Part shown: positions 1 to 8,465 of the stretch, piece by piece
How positions within the stretch are numbered: position 1 is the stretch's first letter
How the letters are laid out: every line of letters starts with the position of its first letter
Origin: SHAN690 sp040221375
GTDB lineage: Bacteria; Bacteroidota; Bacteroidia; Flavobacteriales_G; Salibacteraceae
Direction of reading: 5' to 3'
NCBI GenBank assembly: GCA_040221375.1
Contig: JAVKEP010000085.1
Location: forward strand, 1-64,000
DNA length: 64,000 nt
Program-made: the position numbers and the translations under genes
Notes under the pieces: generated by a model
The model's database searches: none
The model's input: the letters and a program-made list of their open reading frames with translations, nothing else
Told to the model about the DNA's origin: nothing

Positions 1-36
1 GGCTTTTGCACTTTTAGCCTTTGATGTTTTCGCCAT
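1..36 (-). CDS. N-terminal fragment of an unidentified protein (cut by left edge)
   Basis: On the minus strand an ATG at position 36 opens a frame that runs off the left edge (MAKTSKAKSAKA). It is preceded by an A-rich stretch typical of starts in this group. Upstream on the same strand TACTTTCG resembles the Bacteroidota -7 box. The basic, Ala/Lys-rich N-terminus does not identify a family. It would be divergent from the small membrane protein at 127. Only 12 codons are visible, so the call is tentative. Confidence 0.4.
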   Translation of the reverse strand, partial: MAKTSKAKSAKA

Positions 37-126
37 TTTCTTTGTTTATGCGTTCGAAAGTAAGCAGCGTCATCGACTTGGTGAACCCTCTTTCGAGATA
101 ACTGTTTTAGTTGCAGATTTGCACAC

Positions 127-309
127 ATGTTCACCACTGGCAGAATCATTTTCGCTTCGTTGTTTGGGCTTGCTTTTATCGGCTATCTCATTTGGGCGTA
201 TACCAAAGACGCGCGTCTTTCTAAGTCCTACTACAAAGGCACTGGCTATATACTCTTGATACTCATAGGTATATGGCTAGCTTTCTATGCATTCGTTCGG
301 CTCACCTGA
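127..309 (+). CDS. small membrane protein, two transmembrane helices
   Basis: The product is 60 residues long with two hydrophobic segments (about residues 6-25 and 41-58) separated by a short charged loop (AYTKDARLSKSYYKG). I do not recognise a family. It sits just upstream of the MltF-like gene, which starts 33 bases after its stop, so the two may be co-transcribed. A promoter-like CAGATTTG (114-121) lies only five bases before the ATG, which suggests a very short or absent leader. Two well-formed helices and consistent neighbour orientation favour a real gene, but nothing shows its function. Confidence 0.55.
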   Translation: MFTTGRIIFASLFGLAFIGYLIWAYTKDARLSKSYYKGTGYILLILIGIWLAFYAFVRLT

Positions 310-342
310 ACCCCAAGGAATCATTTTACGTAAACTAAGCTT

Positions 343-1773
343 GTGTTTAGGATTACTACCTTCTTTCTCGTTTGCTTTTTGTGCTTTACCGGATGTTCTT
401 CTACCTCAGAGAAGAAAGCCCTACGTGAGAGCCCAGAGGCGAAGATCGCCCAGCGTGACCTGGATGTAATCCTGGCCAGTGGCAAGCTGGTCGCCTTGAC
501 CGATTTTAGCAGCTCTAGCTATTTTATTTTCAAAGGAGTCCCCATGGGCTTCGAGTACGAGCTGCTCCAACGATTTTGTGATGAGCTAGGGGTAGACCTT
601 TCGGTGCGCATCGTGAGCGATATGGACAGCGTTATCTACTTACTGAACCGCAACAAAGGCGATGTGATTGCAGCGAATTACACGGTGACCAATCGACGGA
701 AAAGAAAAGTTTCGTTCAGCGAACCTGTTTTGAAAACGCGGCAAGTACTGGTGCAGCGACTGCCTGAACAGTGGTGGACGATGACCCGAGATCAACTGAA
801 CCAAAACTTGGTGCGCAATGCCGTGGGACTGGTTGGGAAAGAAGTCTACGTGCGAAGAGAGAGTTCCTTCTATACTCGGCTGCTCAACCTCATGGATGAA
901 ATGGGAGGAATTATCGACATCGAATTTGCTGAAGGAATCGGAACGGAACAGTTGATTGAAATGGTCTCGCTTGGTGAAATCAATTACACAGTAGCCGATG
1001 AAAATGTTGCTGTTTTGAACAAGGCATATTTTTCGAACATCGACGTCAATACGCCCTTGAGTTTTACCCAAAATGTTGCATGGGCTTGTCGTAAAAACAG
1101 TCCACTCCTACTCGACACACTTAATAGCTGGCTAAACGAATTCAAGCACACCGAAGAGTTCGCCGTTATTCACCTCAAGTATTTCAAAGCGCGTACCCAA
1201 CACCGAGAACGCGTTCTCAGCGAATACTCCTCCTTAAAAGGAAGCAAAATTTCACCCTACGATGTGCTCATCAAACAAGAAGCAGAACGCATTGGCTGGG
1301 ACTGGAAACTATTGGCGGCCATGATCTACCAAGAGTCTAAGTTTATTCCGGATGCTGAAGCCTGGACAGGCGCGAGCGGCTTGATGCAACTGATTCCAGA
1401 AACGGCGCAGCGATTTGGTGCCGATAGCGTCGGCGACCCACAACAAAACATCCATGCAGGCGTCTCCTTTTTGAAGACGATCGATGCCTATTGGAAAGAA
1501 AAATTGAACGACAGTACCCAGATCATACCTTTCTCTCTCGCATCTTACAATGTTGGGTTAGGGCACGTTCTGGACGCGCGAAGGCTTGCTAAAAAGCATG
1601 GCGGTGATACGGCGAGTTGGGAAAGCGTATCCACCTTTCTAGAGTTGAAAGCCCAACCTCAATTTTACACCGACGAAGTCGTCAGACATGGGTATTGTCG
1701 CGGCACTGAGCCCGTGACATACGTGCGCAGCATCATGTCGCTTTGGGAGCATTACAAAAACACACCTATCTGA
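343..1773 (+). CDS. mltF: MltF-like lytic murein transglycosylase lipoprotein
   Basis: Predicted lipid-anchored enzyme that cleaves the glycan strands of peptidoglycan. The start is GTG. Residues 1-18 form a lipoprotein signal with the lipobox FTGC (Cys18). Residues about 37-265 resemble a family 3 solute-binding domain (GFEYELLQRFCDELGVDL). Residues about 300-440 are an SLT lysozyme-like domain with IYQESKF (catalytic Glu331 by family analogy) and GASGLMQLIPETAQRFG. This SBP-plus-SLT order and the length of 476 aa fit the MltF family. It ends three bases from the convergent barrel gene at 1777. A 143-aa antisense frame inside it is a shadow. Confidence 0.88.
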   Translation: MFRITTFFLVCFLCFTGCSSTSEKKALRESPEAKIAQRDLDVILASGKLVALTDFSSSSYFIFKGVPMGFEYELLQRFCDELGVDLSVRIVSDMDSVIYLLNRNKGDVIAANYTVTNRRKRKVSFSEPVLKTRQVLVQRLPEQWWTMTRDQLNQNLVRNAVGLVGKEVYVRRESSFYTRLLNLMDEMGGIIDIEFAEGIGTEQLIEMVSLGEINYTVADENVAVLNKAYFSNIDVNTPLSFTQNVAWACRKNSPLLLDTLNSWLNEFKHTEEFAVIHLKYFKARTQHRERVLSEYSSLKGSKISPYDVLIKQEAERIGWDWKLLAAMIYQESKFIPDAEAWTGASGLMQLIPETAQRFGADSVGDPQQNIHAGVSFLKTIDAYWKEKLNDSTQIIPFSLASYNVGLGHVLDARRLAKKHGGDTASWESVSTFLELKAQPQFYTDEVVRHGYCRGTEPVTYVRSIMSLWEHYKNTPI

Positions 1774-1776
1774 ATC

Positions 1777-2556
1777 CTACTTCTTCTTCATCCAACCCGG
1801 TGCTGTGTCTGGATCTCGTTTTTCTTCCTTCTTCTCTGGTTCCTCATGGAAAAAATAACGCAAATCAAGCGTAAGGTAATTTCCCGAAAGGGGAAGCTTT
1901 GATTCGTATTGGTGTCGGTTGGCATCCGTGTAGTACATGAAGTTGTCGTAAATCGAACGGAAGGGCCTGTGGTAGGAACCTCCGACGTAGAAATAACCCG
2001 ATTTTTTCGTTCTCAACTCAAATCCAACATTCGCGAGCAGGCCCAGTTTTGACCACGTCATTATCGACCCAGAATTCCCAAATCCTCGCCGCATTCCGAT
2101 AGCAATAAAATCTTCGCCACTCGCATTGCCAACATTGGAAGGAAACATGTCCAAGGCCAACCCGAAGGCGGCATTCATAAAAATCTGATCCGACAACTGA
2201 ACGAAGACGAGGCCGGTGACCGGAATTTCATACCCGATGACTCTGAAGCTCACTGTATCCCTAAAATCAAAGCTTGGATCGTAAACGCTTGTGCTAAAGT
2301 TTCGCCGTACAAAACTGATTCCTGACTCCAGCGAAAGCCATTTTGTCAACCCAAATCGCATGACTCCGCCAAAAGAATAACCTACGCGTTGCCTTACTTC
2401 ATAATCAATCCCTTCTTCTGTCTTAGCTGACAATCCAGTCCTCAACAAGCTACTCGGAATGATGGGCTTCATTTCTACGCCAAAGGTGGTCACTCGCTCT
2501 TGAGAGAAGCCAGTTATTGCACAGCCAACTATGTAGAAGACAAGGATGAAACGCAT
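1777..2556 (-). CDS. outer-membrane beta-barrel protein, function unknown
   Basis: A 259-aa protein with a cleavable signal peptide (MRFILVFYIVGCAITGFSQ). It then shows alternating hydrophobic/polar stretches with many Gly and aromatic residues, as in small outer-membrane barrels of Bacteroidota (YSFGGVMRFGLTKWLSLESG). The tail is highly charged (EEPEKKEEKRDPDTAP). Likely located in the outer membrane. It lies 65 bases downstream of the tail-anchored protein gene on the same strand, so it may be the last gene of the M23 peptidase unit. No specific family recognised. Confidence 0.65.
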   Translation of the reverse strand: MRFILVFYIVGCAITGFSQERVTTFGVEMKPIIPSSLLRTGLSAKTEEGIDYEVRQRVGYSFGGVMRFGLTKWLSLESGISFVRRNFSTSVYDPSFDFRDTVSFRVIGYEIPVTGLVFVQLSDQIFMNAAFGLALDMFPSNVGNASGEDFIAIGMRRGFGNSGSIMTWSKLGLLANVGFELRTKKSGYFYVGGSYHRPFRSIYDNFMYYTDANRHQYESKLPLSGNYLTLDLRYFFHEEPEKKEEKRDPDTAPGWMKKK

Positions 2557-2621
2557 AAGCCAAAGTTCGGCAATGTAAGCGTACTTGAAACCGCAGATTT
2601 AGATTTTGGCACCACTCGTTT

Positions 2622-2969
2622 CTACGAGAGCAGAGCGCCTAGAATCGCAAGCACGATTACAGTTCCGGAAATGAGGATGATGATCCACCGCATGGAGGCT
2701 GCGGCAATGAATTTGTCCCTTCCTCTTCCTAGTGCGATGTAATTCAGCCGATCGACGCGTGTTTCTAAATGCCTTGCCACTCCAAAATACGTTGGCTTGC
2801 GATCATCTTCTTCATCCACCTGAGCCTCGAAATCGATGTTGGCATCGACCAGCAACTCTGTGAAGCACTCGGCTTGTTCGCGCACGAAATGCCGATACAC
2901 CACTTTGAGCGGATTGGTAGGGTGGCTGAGCTTATTCGTAAAATTGAACTGTTCTTCCAGGTCAATCAT
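2622..2969 (-). CDS. small C-terminally membrane-anchored protein
   Basis: A 115-aa protein, soluble and charged in its first about 90 residues (EEQFNFTNKLSHPTN; QVDEEDDRKPTYFG), with one strongly hydrophobic C-terminal helix (WIIILISGTVIVLAILGALL). This topology suggests a tail-anchored inner-membrane protein facing the cytoplasm. Its ATG overlaps the stop of the M23 peptidase gene as ATGA, so translation is probably coupled and the two are one operon. Family not recognised. Confidence 0.68.
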   Translation of the reverse strand: MIDLEEQFNFTNKLSHPTNPLKVVYRHFVREQAECFTELLVDANIDFEAQVDEEDDRKPTYFGVARHLETRVDRLNYIALGRGRDKFIAAASMRWIIILISGTVIVLAILGALLS

Positions 2970-4081
2970 ATCACTCGCAGTCGTTGTCCTACGTATAGGT
3001 ACCCATTCCTTCTGATCCCGTTGAGCTCAGCGAGCTTGTACGTTGTGGTCCCGTAAAGCCGTGCGATTTCGTACAAATTGTCGCCCTTTTTTACGGTGTG
3101 AATCAAGATACCTTTTGGATAAGAAATATAGCCGTGTTTGGTTCTTTTCAGCACCAATGTGTCGTTCACCAGCGCTTGGTCATCGAATGAGATGAAGCTC
3201 AGTGGATTGATGGGCTTGCCTTTGAATCGGACTTCGAAATGCAGGTGGCTGCCTGTGCTGTGGCCCGAACTCCCACCCAAACCAAGTACTTGACCTGCTT
3301 CAACACGGTCGCCTTCTTTGACCTTGTACCGATGTAAATGTGCATAGATGGTCTCCAACCCGTTATAGTGCCTGACTACCACGACTCTTCCATAACCTCC
3401 GTGGCTTCGTGCCATGCGCACTACGCCTGGAAATGCAGAAACTACAGGATCCCAAACCTCGAGATCAATGTCGATCCCGTTGTGCATTCTTCCATCCCGC
3501 CATCCAAACTTTGACGTTAGGGTATTTACCACGGGAAGATGGAACTCACCCATTGGTCCGTGATCCGTTAATAAAATTGAAAGCGCGGTATCCTCTATTC
3601 CAAGGTCCCAAGGATAAGGGTTCGGGTTGGTGTTGTCCCAAAGCGGGTAAAAATTTCTGGCGGGTATCGGAACATCCATCGCACCGACAAACAGATCCTT
3701 GGGCAATACGCGGGGTATTTCTTCTGGCCGATTGGCAATAAAAATATTGATCTGGTTGATCAACGCATAGGGTACTTCTTCGGTTTCAAACAACGAATCG
3801 ATGTAAGCAACTAACTGTTCTTCGGAATACGAAGTCAACGAAATGTACAGGTCTAGGTAATCCGAAAACTTGCTCTTCCCGTGGAACTTCAAGACGGAAT
3901 CCCTGAGGTCTCTCACCTGTTGATCCTTGAGTCCCGAAACCGCATCGAAAAGCACTTCTTCCCCGTACATTACAACAGCTTGCACAGTATCACGCTTGTC
4001 CTTAACGCCTTCCGGACCGGAGGCCAGAACGGTGAAAGACATACCAAACGTCATAAAAATAAATGAGAGGTAGGATCGCAT
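2966..4081 (-). CDS. M23 family metallopeptidase with C-terminal LysM
   Basis: Predicted secreted peptidoglycan endopeptidase or an EnvC-type amidase activator. Residues 1-20 are a signal peptide. The middle carries a LytM/M23 domain with the zinc-ligand motifs HNGID (His200, Asp204) and HLHF (His279, His281), so the active site looks intact. The C-terminal about 45 residues are a LysM peptidoglycan-binding module (VKKGDNLYEIARLYGTT). The first about 150 residues are an unassigned N-terminal region. It heads a minus-strand unit with the tail-anchored protein (ATGA overlap). A promoter-like TATTTTTG lies 12 bases before the ATG. Confidence 0.88.
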   Translation of the reverse strand: MRSYLSFIFMTFGMSFTVLASGPEGVKDKRDTVQAVVMYGEEVLFDAVSGLKDQQVRDLRDSVLKFHGKSKFSDYLDLYISLTSYSEEQLVAYIDSLFETEEVPYALINQINIFIANRPEEIPRVLPKDLFVGAMDVPIPARNFYPLWDNTNPNPYPWDLGIEDTALSILLTDHGPMGEFHLPVVNTLTSKFGWRDGRMHNGIDIDLEVWDPVVSAFPGVVRMARSHGGYGRVVVVRHYNGLETIYAHLHRYKVKEGDRVEAGQVLGLGGSSGHSTGSHLHFEVRFKGKPINPLSFISFDDQALVNDTLVLKRTKHGYISYPKGILIHTVKKGDNLYEIARLYGTTTYKLAELNGIRRNGYLYVGQRLRVI

Positions 4082-4093
4082 AGCTTAGGTGGT

Positions 4094-4101
4094 CAAAAAT
4101 A
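4094..4101 (-). promoter_or_regulatory. predicted promoter -7 box for the M23 peptidase gene
   Basis: On the minus strand TATTTTTG matches the Bacteroidota -7 consensus TAnnTTTG exactly and lies 12 bases before the M23 ATG. A clear TTTG -33 element is not visible. Confidence 0.45.
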
Positions 4102-4219
4102 ATGAATTCAGGCCTCCACTAACGCGTTCGTCTCCATGGAGCGTATGGAAGCCGGCCTGATTTTGACCAATGTGGATTCTGCTTCGATGACCCATGCGGA
4201 TCCTCCGATGACTGAGGCG

Positions 4220-4774
4220 CTATTTCCATTTTATGTTGCAGCCCATGCTTGGAAGTTGCTGCATGGTGACGCTCCCTTCGCCGAGCAATTGATCCAGTGC
4301 CCTGCGCAAGTCATTTCCGGTAAGCGGAACCCCATTGCCAGGTGAGCTGTCATCCAATCGCCCTCGATAGACGCACGTGAGTTCAGAATCAAAAACACTG
4401 AAATCCGGCGTGCAAGCTGCCTTATACGCCTTGGCCACGCTTTGGTCTTCATCATATAAATAGGGGAAGGGGAAATCCAGTCGATTAGCGAGGTCCTTCA
4501 TCTCCTCCGGGCCGTCTTCTGGATAGTTCACAACGTCATTGGAAGAAATCGCTACAAATCCGACGCCCTTGTCTATATATGCATTGGCTAAGCGCACCAG
4601 TTCTTCCCTGACGTGCACCACATAAGGGCAATGGTTGCAGATGAACATCACCACCAACCCCTTGTCGCCGCGTACATCTGATAGGCTGAGCGTGCTTCCA
4701 CTCACCGTATCAAGCAATTGAAACGTGGGGGCATCATAACCCAATGAGATCTCTGCGGTATACGTCAATGACAT
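4220..4774 (-). CDS. thioredoxin-fold (AhpC/TSA-type) redox protein
   Basis: A 184-aa cytoplasmic protein of the thioredoxin/peroxiredoxin superfamily. It shows the family N-terminus (APTFQLLDT), a CxxC redox centre C46-N-H-C49 followed by the cis-Pro region, and the characteristic end SMGCNIKWK, whose extra Cys is typical of this subgroup. Expected to act in thiol-disulfide exchange; the substrate is unknown. It has no signal peptide. It is transcribed divergently from yceI, and the 87-base gap holds promoter-like sites for both strands. Confidence 0.85.
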   Translation of the reverse strand: MSLTYTAEISLGYDAPTFQLLDTVSGSTLSLSDVRGDKGLVVMFICNHCPYVVHVREELVRLANAYIDKGVGFVAISSNDVVNYPEDGPEEMKDLANRLDFPFPYLYDEDQSVAKAYKAACTPDFSVFDSELTCVYRGRLDDSSPGNGVPLTGNDLRRALDQLLGEGSVTMQQLPSMGCNIKWK

Positions 4775-4791
4775 GTTGAACTAGTTTGCTT

Positions 4792-4799
4792 CAAATGTA
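4792..4799 (-). promoter_or_regulatory. predicted promoter -7 box for the thioredoxin-fold gene
   Basis: Minus-strand TACATTTG matches TAnnTTTG exactly, 17 bases upstream of the ATG at 4774. The -33 element is unclear. Confidence 0.45.
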
Positions 4800-4814
4800 G
4801 CGACAATCCCTTCG

Positions 4815-4843
4815 TTGACGAGGTACTCGAGCGCATAGCTTTG
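4815..4843 (+). promoter_or_regulatory. predicted promoter for the yceI gene
   Basis: TTG (4815-4817), 18 bases, then TAGCTTTG (4836-4843). Both boxes and the spacing match the Bacteroidota promoter consensus. The ATG follows 18 bases later. Confidence 0.55.
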
Positions 4844-4861
4844 CAAGCTAATTGAACTGCG

Positions 4862-5464
4862 ATGATGAACCGGATTCTTGCACTGACTTGCTTCAGCTTT
4901 TGCTTTGGCTGGGCAGCTATTGGACAAGTCGACACTTTCAAAGTAGATTTAGCGTCGAGTAGCATTGCGTGGACGGCCAAGAAAGTGACCGGTGCGAACA
5001 ATGGAAGCATCGACTTGCAAATTGGCGAACTCTGGTTGAGGGAAGCGAATCTCGTTGGCTGTAGGTTTCAAGTAGACATGGCCTCGATAAAAAATGAGGA
5101 CCTCCCTAAGGCCTATCGGCCAAAACTTGAGCGGCACTTGAAATCGGTGGATTTTTTTGACGTAGAAATTTTTCCACTTGCATATTTTGTCATCACTGGA
5201 ATTTCGCCAATTCGCAAAGGCACATTTAATTACACGATCGTGGGAGATCTCACGATCAAAGGAATGTCACAGGAAGTCAGCTTCCCTGCCAAGATCAAGG
5301 TTAAGGGCAATAGGCTGGCCGCATATGGAATCGTACAGGTTGACCGGAGAAAATTCGACATTCGCTATGGCTCCTCAAGCTTTTTTGACAATTTAGGAGA
5401 CCGGGCAATCGATGACCACTTTGACTTGGAAATCAAGCTTGGGGCGAAAAGACACGTAGACTGA
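4862..5464 (+). CDS. YceI-family exported lipid-binding protein
   Basis: A 200-aa exported protein with a signal peptide (about residues 1-21, ending AAIGQ). It then has the YceI lipocalin-like core: FKVDLASSSIAWTAKKV at the N-terminus, GDLTIKGMSQEVSFP in the middle and VDRRKFDIRYGSSSFFDN near the end. YceI proteins form a barrel that binds polyisoprenoid-type lipids. The role here is unknown. ATG codons at 4862 and 4865 are both possible starts. It has its own promoter-like sequence. RNase HII follows 48 bases downstream on the same strand. Confidence 0.88.
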   Translation: MMNRILALTCFSFCFGWAAIGQVDTFKVDLASSSIAWTAKKVTGANNGSIDLQIGELWLREANLVGCRFQVDMASIKNEDLPKAYRPKLERHLKSVDFFDVEIFPLAYFVITGISPIRKGTFNYTIVGDLTIKGMSQEVSFPAKIKVKGNRLAAYGIVQVDRRKFDIRYGSSSFFDNLGDRAIDDHFDLEIKLGAKRHVD

Positions 5465-5512
5465 ATGCATAATGAAAGCAACGATGACGACAAAGCATAA
5501 AACGCACATGCC

Positions 5513-6118
5513 TTGCTAGCACCTCGCATCCATGACGATCGATTAGAAGCGGGCTGCGATGAAGTAGGTCGTGGATGCCTCGCCGGGCCCGTAGTCGCGG
5601 CCTCTGTCATACTCCCCGCTGATTTCTGCCATCCAGACGTAATCGATTCAAAAATGCTTTCCGAAAAAAAGCGCCTCGCTGCCGTGGATGAAATCAAGTC
5701 CCATGCTTTGGCGTGGGCAGTCAGTTTTGTAGAACCCGTCATCATCGACCGGGTCAACATTTTGAATGCCTCATTTCTGGCAATGACACGAGCCGTAGAA
5801 AGGCTGAGTATTCAACCTGAACACCTGCTGATCGATGGGAACCGATTCCGCTCTGACTTGGACATTGGCTACACATGTATGATCAAAGGGGACCAGAAAA
5901 ACGCATCGATTGCGGCGGCATCCATTCTGGCCAAAACCTACCGGGATGCGTACATGAAGGCAATCCATGATGCACATCCCAATTTCGGCTGGGATAAAAA
6001 TGTGGGCTACCCTACGGCCCAGCACAGAAAAGCCTTGCTCACATGGGGGCCCACGTCATTTCACCGGAAGAGTTTTCGCTTGATCCCTGAACAATTGCGC
6101 CTCGATTTGGCCGATTAA
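5513..6118 (+). CDS. rnhB: ribonuclease HII
   Basis: Cleaves the RNA strand of RNA-DNA hybrids and single ribonucleotides in DNA. The family motif is near the N-terminus (EAGCDEVGRGCLAGPV, with the catalytic Asp-Glu pair). Further motifs are VIDSKMLSEKKR, LIDGNRF, IKGDQKNASIAAASILAK and the helix YMKAIHDAHPNFGWDKNVGYPT. The 201-aa length is normal. The only plausible start is TTG at 5513, because an in-frame stop lies at 5498-5500 and no ATG follows before the catalytic motif. A short frame (ATG 5472 to TAG) ends across this start and may couple translation. Confidence 0.92.
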   Translation: MLAPRIHDDRLEAGCDEVGRGCLAGPVVAASVILPADFCHPDVIDSKMLSEKKRLAAVDEIKSHALAWAVSFVEPVIIDRVNILNASFLAMTRAVERLSIQPEHLLIDGNRFRSDLDIGYTCMIKGDQKNASIAAASILAKTYRDAYMKAIHDAHPNFGWDKNVGYPTAQHRKALLTWGPTSFHRKSFRLIPEQLRLDLAD

Positions 6119-6173
6119 CAAATAAAAGCTGAGAATACGCAACGGTGCGCCACAGGAACATCAGTAGCCCATG

Positions 6174-6181
6174 TAGATTTG
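6174..6181 (+). promoter_or_regulatory. predicted -7 box placing transcription start near the ATG
   Basis: TAGATTTG matches TAnnTTTG exactly and ends only four bases before the ATG at 6186, which would give a leaderless or nearly leaderless transcript. No convincing -33 box is visible, so a chance match remains possible. Confidence 0.35.
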
Positions 6182-6185
6182 CACC

Positions 6186-8465
6186 ATGAGATGGATCATA
6201 CGGCTCACAATCATCGTCATCATCGCAGTCGTCGGTTGGTTTTGGTACCCACGGTTGTTCGAGGAAAAAGCCCATTCGGCGTATGCTCTTCTCGATGCCT
6301 CGGTTTGGATGATTGTTGACATTCACGATGAACGCGACTTTGAATGCTTGACCGATTCAGCAGGAGCGCTGATCGAAGTTGACATTTTAAACCAATGGCC
6401 GCTTCCCACGGAATGGTCGAGCAATGCTTCTCTGGTTTTATTTGCATTTGAAGGGGCGAAGGGTCCGGGTTTAGGAATCCTTTCATCGAATGAACTCGAT
6501 TGGTTAACGGATCCTCGATTTACATTTCAATCGGAATTAGGAGGATTTCATTTAAGCGCAACGCAAGACTACGCACCCGATCTTTTGGCTCCAAATCTAG
6601 GATTCAACCAATTACAAAGCGAATCCTCGCCCACGTTGCGCGTCTATGCCAGAGCACAGCATTTGCTTCAAACCTACGCGACAAACCTGAGTATTTCATT
6701 GATTAGAATGATCATGAATGAAGGGGAAAAAGACATGTGGATCGAATTCGATTTGAACGACGAAGGGAATGTTATGCAAGCGACTGGAATCGCTCACACG
6801 AGCGACGACCAAACGCAGAGAAGCACGGACCTTCACTTGCTGCGCTTCATTCCCGCCAACGCAGGACTCGCGATTGTATCGGCCAAGGACAGCCTAAACT
6901 ATGGCTTAGTTCATTGTGCCTATGGCATGAGTGCTGATCCTTATGAGTACTTATTCGTGCTAAACGAAGCTAGGACCGATGACCAAACGCATTCCATCCC
7001 CGATCAGAACTATCAAGGAATTCCCATCTCCATCTCGGCCGTCCCTTCGCGTTTGGATGCGTTGGAAATCCCTTGGGCAAAGGAGGCGTATACAGCACAC
7101 ATCGGAAACGTTCAGATCCAAAGCGCCAGTTTCGCTTCGCTCGTAAGACTTCTTGACGATTACCTGGCAGACGATAAGTTGGTGGGCTCACCGTACTTCA
7201 CGCAAATAGAAGGCGCCATTTCTGACGCAGGGTTCACATTGTACGTTCGTCCCGATCAACTGGCTACCGAGAATCCATTTATCAATGTCGACATCCCTTG
7301 GCCTGGAACCAACTCGTTGGTATTCCAAGCCTTTTCTGAGTTGCCGGGACAAAAATTCTTCACGGTTTCCATGCTCCATCACAAAGACATCGTAGATGAA
7401 GCGCCGATCGTCTGGAGCGCACTTTTGGATACGGTCATTCAAGGAGGGCCTTGGTCCTTCAGAAATCACTATACCAATGAGATGGAAGTGTTGGTGCAAG
7501 ACGCTTCTGATAAACTTTACCTGATCAACAAGGATGGCAAAACGCTTTGGAAGAAAAAATTGACTTCGCCTATCGTCGGAAACGTGCAGATGATCGACCT
7601 TTTTGCCAATGGTAAGCATCAGCTCCTTTTCGCTACCCGAGATAGAATCCAACTTCTGGATAGAAATGGAAATTCCGTCAATGACTTTCCGTTCAAACTA
7701 AAAAACCAGGCCACAGCCGGACCCAGTTTGGTACGTTATTCCAGCAAGGATAAGCCTAGAATCCTTTTTGGAGATGGATCCTCGTTGGTCAACCTAGACG
7801 AACAAGGTCTCGCCGTTAAAGGATGGAACACGCCTTCACTTTCTTCTACACTTGAAGCGCCCATTGAATACCTCAGCTATCAAGGCAAAGATTACCTCGT
7901 GGGACGAACCGCGAATGGAAAGGTTCATTTTTTAGACCGACAAGGGAAGGATCGGCTGCGTACCATTCAATTGGACACCAACCAATCAGTCGTTTACATG
8001 CAGATCGGTAAGGCGCTTGGTTCTTGCGCTTTCGTCGGCTCAGACACTTCTGGGAATCTATACAGACAGACTTTTACCTCTCCGGCAAAAGTGGTCAACA
8101 TTTTGCCTCTCGGGTCTCAAGTGGGCATGCTACACACGGAAATTGAAGGCCACAACATTGTCACCGTTTCGGATGATCACGTCATCACGCTGGATGGATC
8201 CAACAACGTGGGCTTGGACTACCTTCTTCCCGAGGCGGTAGATAAAAGCATGCAGCTGCTTGATGAGACCAAAGAATGGATCGGATTCAATGCTCGAGAA
8301 AGTAATCACTTCTACATCTTAGACCTCGACGGTCACATGCTCGACAAAATGCCGGTGATAGGAAAAGGCAAGGCGATGGTGATCGACTTGAATGGTAACG
8401 GAAGCTTGGAATTGATCGTTTCGGACGGAAAACGCGAGTTGAAAGCGTACTCGCTGGCAGATTAG
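6186..8465 (+). CDS. membrane-anchored protein with C-terminal beta-propeller-like region
   Basis: A 759-aa protein with one N-terminal membrane helix (IIRLTIIVIIAVVGWFWY), so most of it should face the periplasm. Residues about 30-390 resemble the DUF3352-type proteins of Bacteroidota in overall character (LRFIPANAGLAIVSAKDS), which is a weak resemblance. Residues about 410-755 contain PQQ/propeller-like repeats (LYLINKDGKTLWKKKL; IQLLDRNGNSVNDFP; VHFLDRQGKDRLR; FYILDLDGHMLDKMP). These suggest a protein-interaction scaffold rather than an enzyme. Its stop overlaps by four bases the stop of the convergent glucosaminidase gene. Confidence 0.72.
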   Translation: MRWIIRLTIIVIIAVVGWFWYPRLFEEKAHSAYALLDASVWMIVDIHDERDFECLTDSAGALIEVDILNQWPLPTEWSSNASLVLFAFEGAKGPGLGILSSNELDWLTDPRFTFQSELGGFHLSATQDYAPDLLAPNLGFNQLQSESSPTLRVYARAQHLLQTYATNLSISLIRMIMNEGEKDMWIEFDLNDEGNVMQATGIAHTSDDQTQRSTDLHLLRFIPANAGLAIVSAKDSLNYGLVHCAYGMSADPYEYLFVLNEARTDDQTHSIPDQNYQGIPISISAVPSRLDALEIPWAKEAYTAHIGNVQIQSASFASLVRLLDDYLADDKLVGSPYFTQIEGAISDAGFTLYVRPDQLATENPFINVDIPWPGTNSLVFQAFSELPGQKFFTVSMLHHKDIVDEAPIVWSALLDTVIQGGPWSFRNHYTNEMEVLVQDASDKLYLINKDGKTLWKKKLTSPIVGNVQMIDLFANGKHQLLFATRDRIQLLDRNGNSVNDFPFKLKNQATAGPSLVRYSSKDKPRILFGDGSSLVNLDEQGLAVKGWNTPSLSSTLEAPIEYLSYQGKDYLVGRTANGKVHFLDRQGKDRLRTIQLDTNQSVVYMQIGKALGSCAFVGSDTSGNLYRQTFTSPAKVVNILPLGSQVGMLHTEIEGHNIVTVSDDHVITLDGSNNVGLDYLLPEAVDKSMQLLDETKEWIGFNARESNHFYILDLDGHMLDKMPVIGKGKAMVIDLNGNGSLELIVSDGKRELKAYSLAD

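Noticed and set aside
4111..4219. Minus-strand open frame between the thioredoxin-fold and M23 genes ending ...SMETNALVEA
   Set aside because: About 35 codons with natural-looking composition but no usable start and an in-frame stop just upstream; the opposite strand is equally open here. Not enough for a gene or a remnant.
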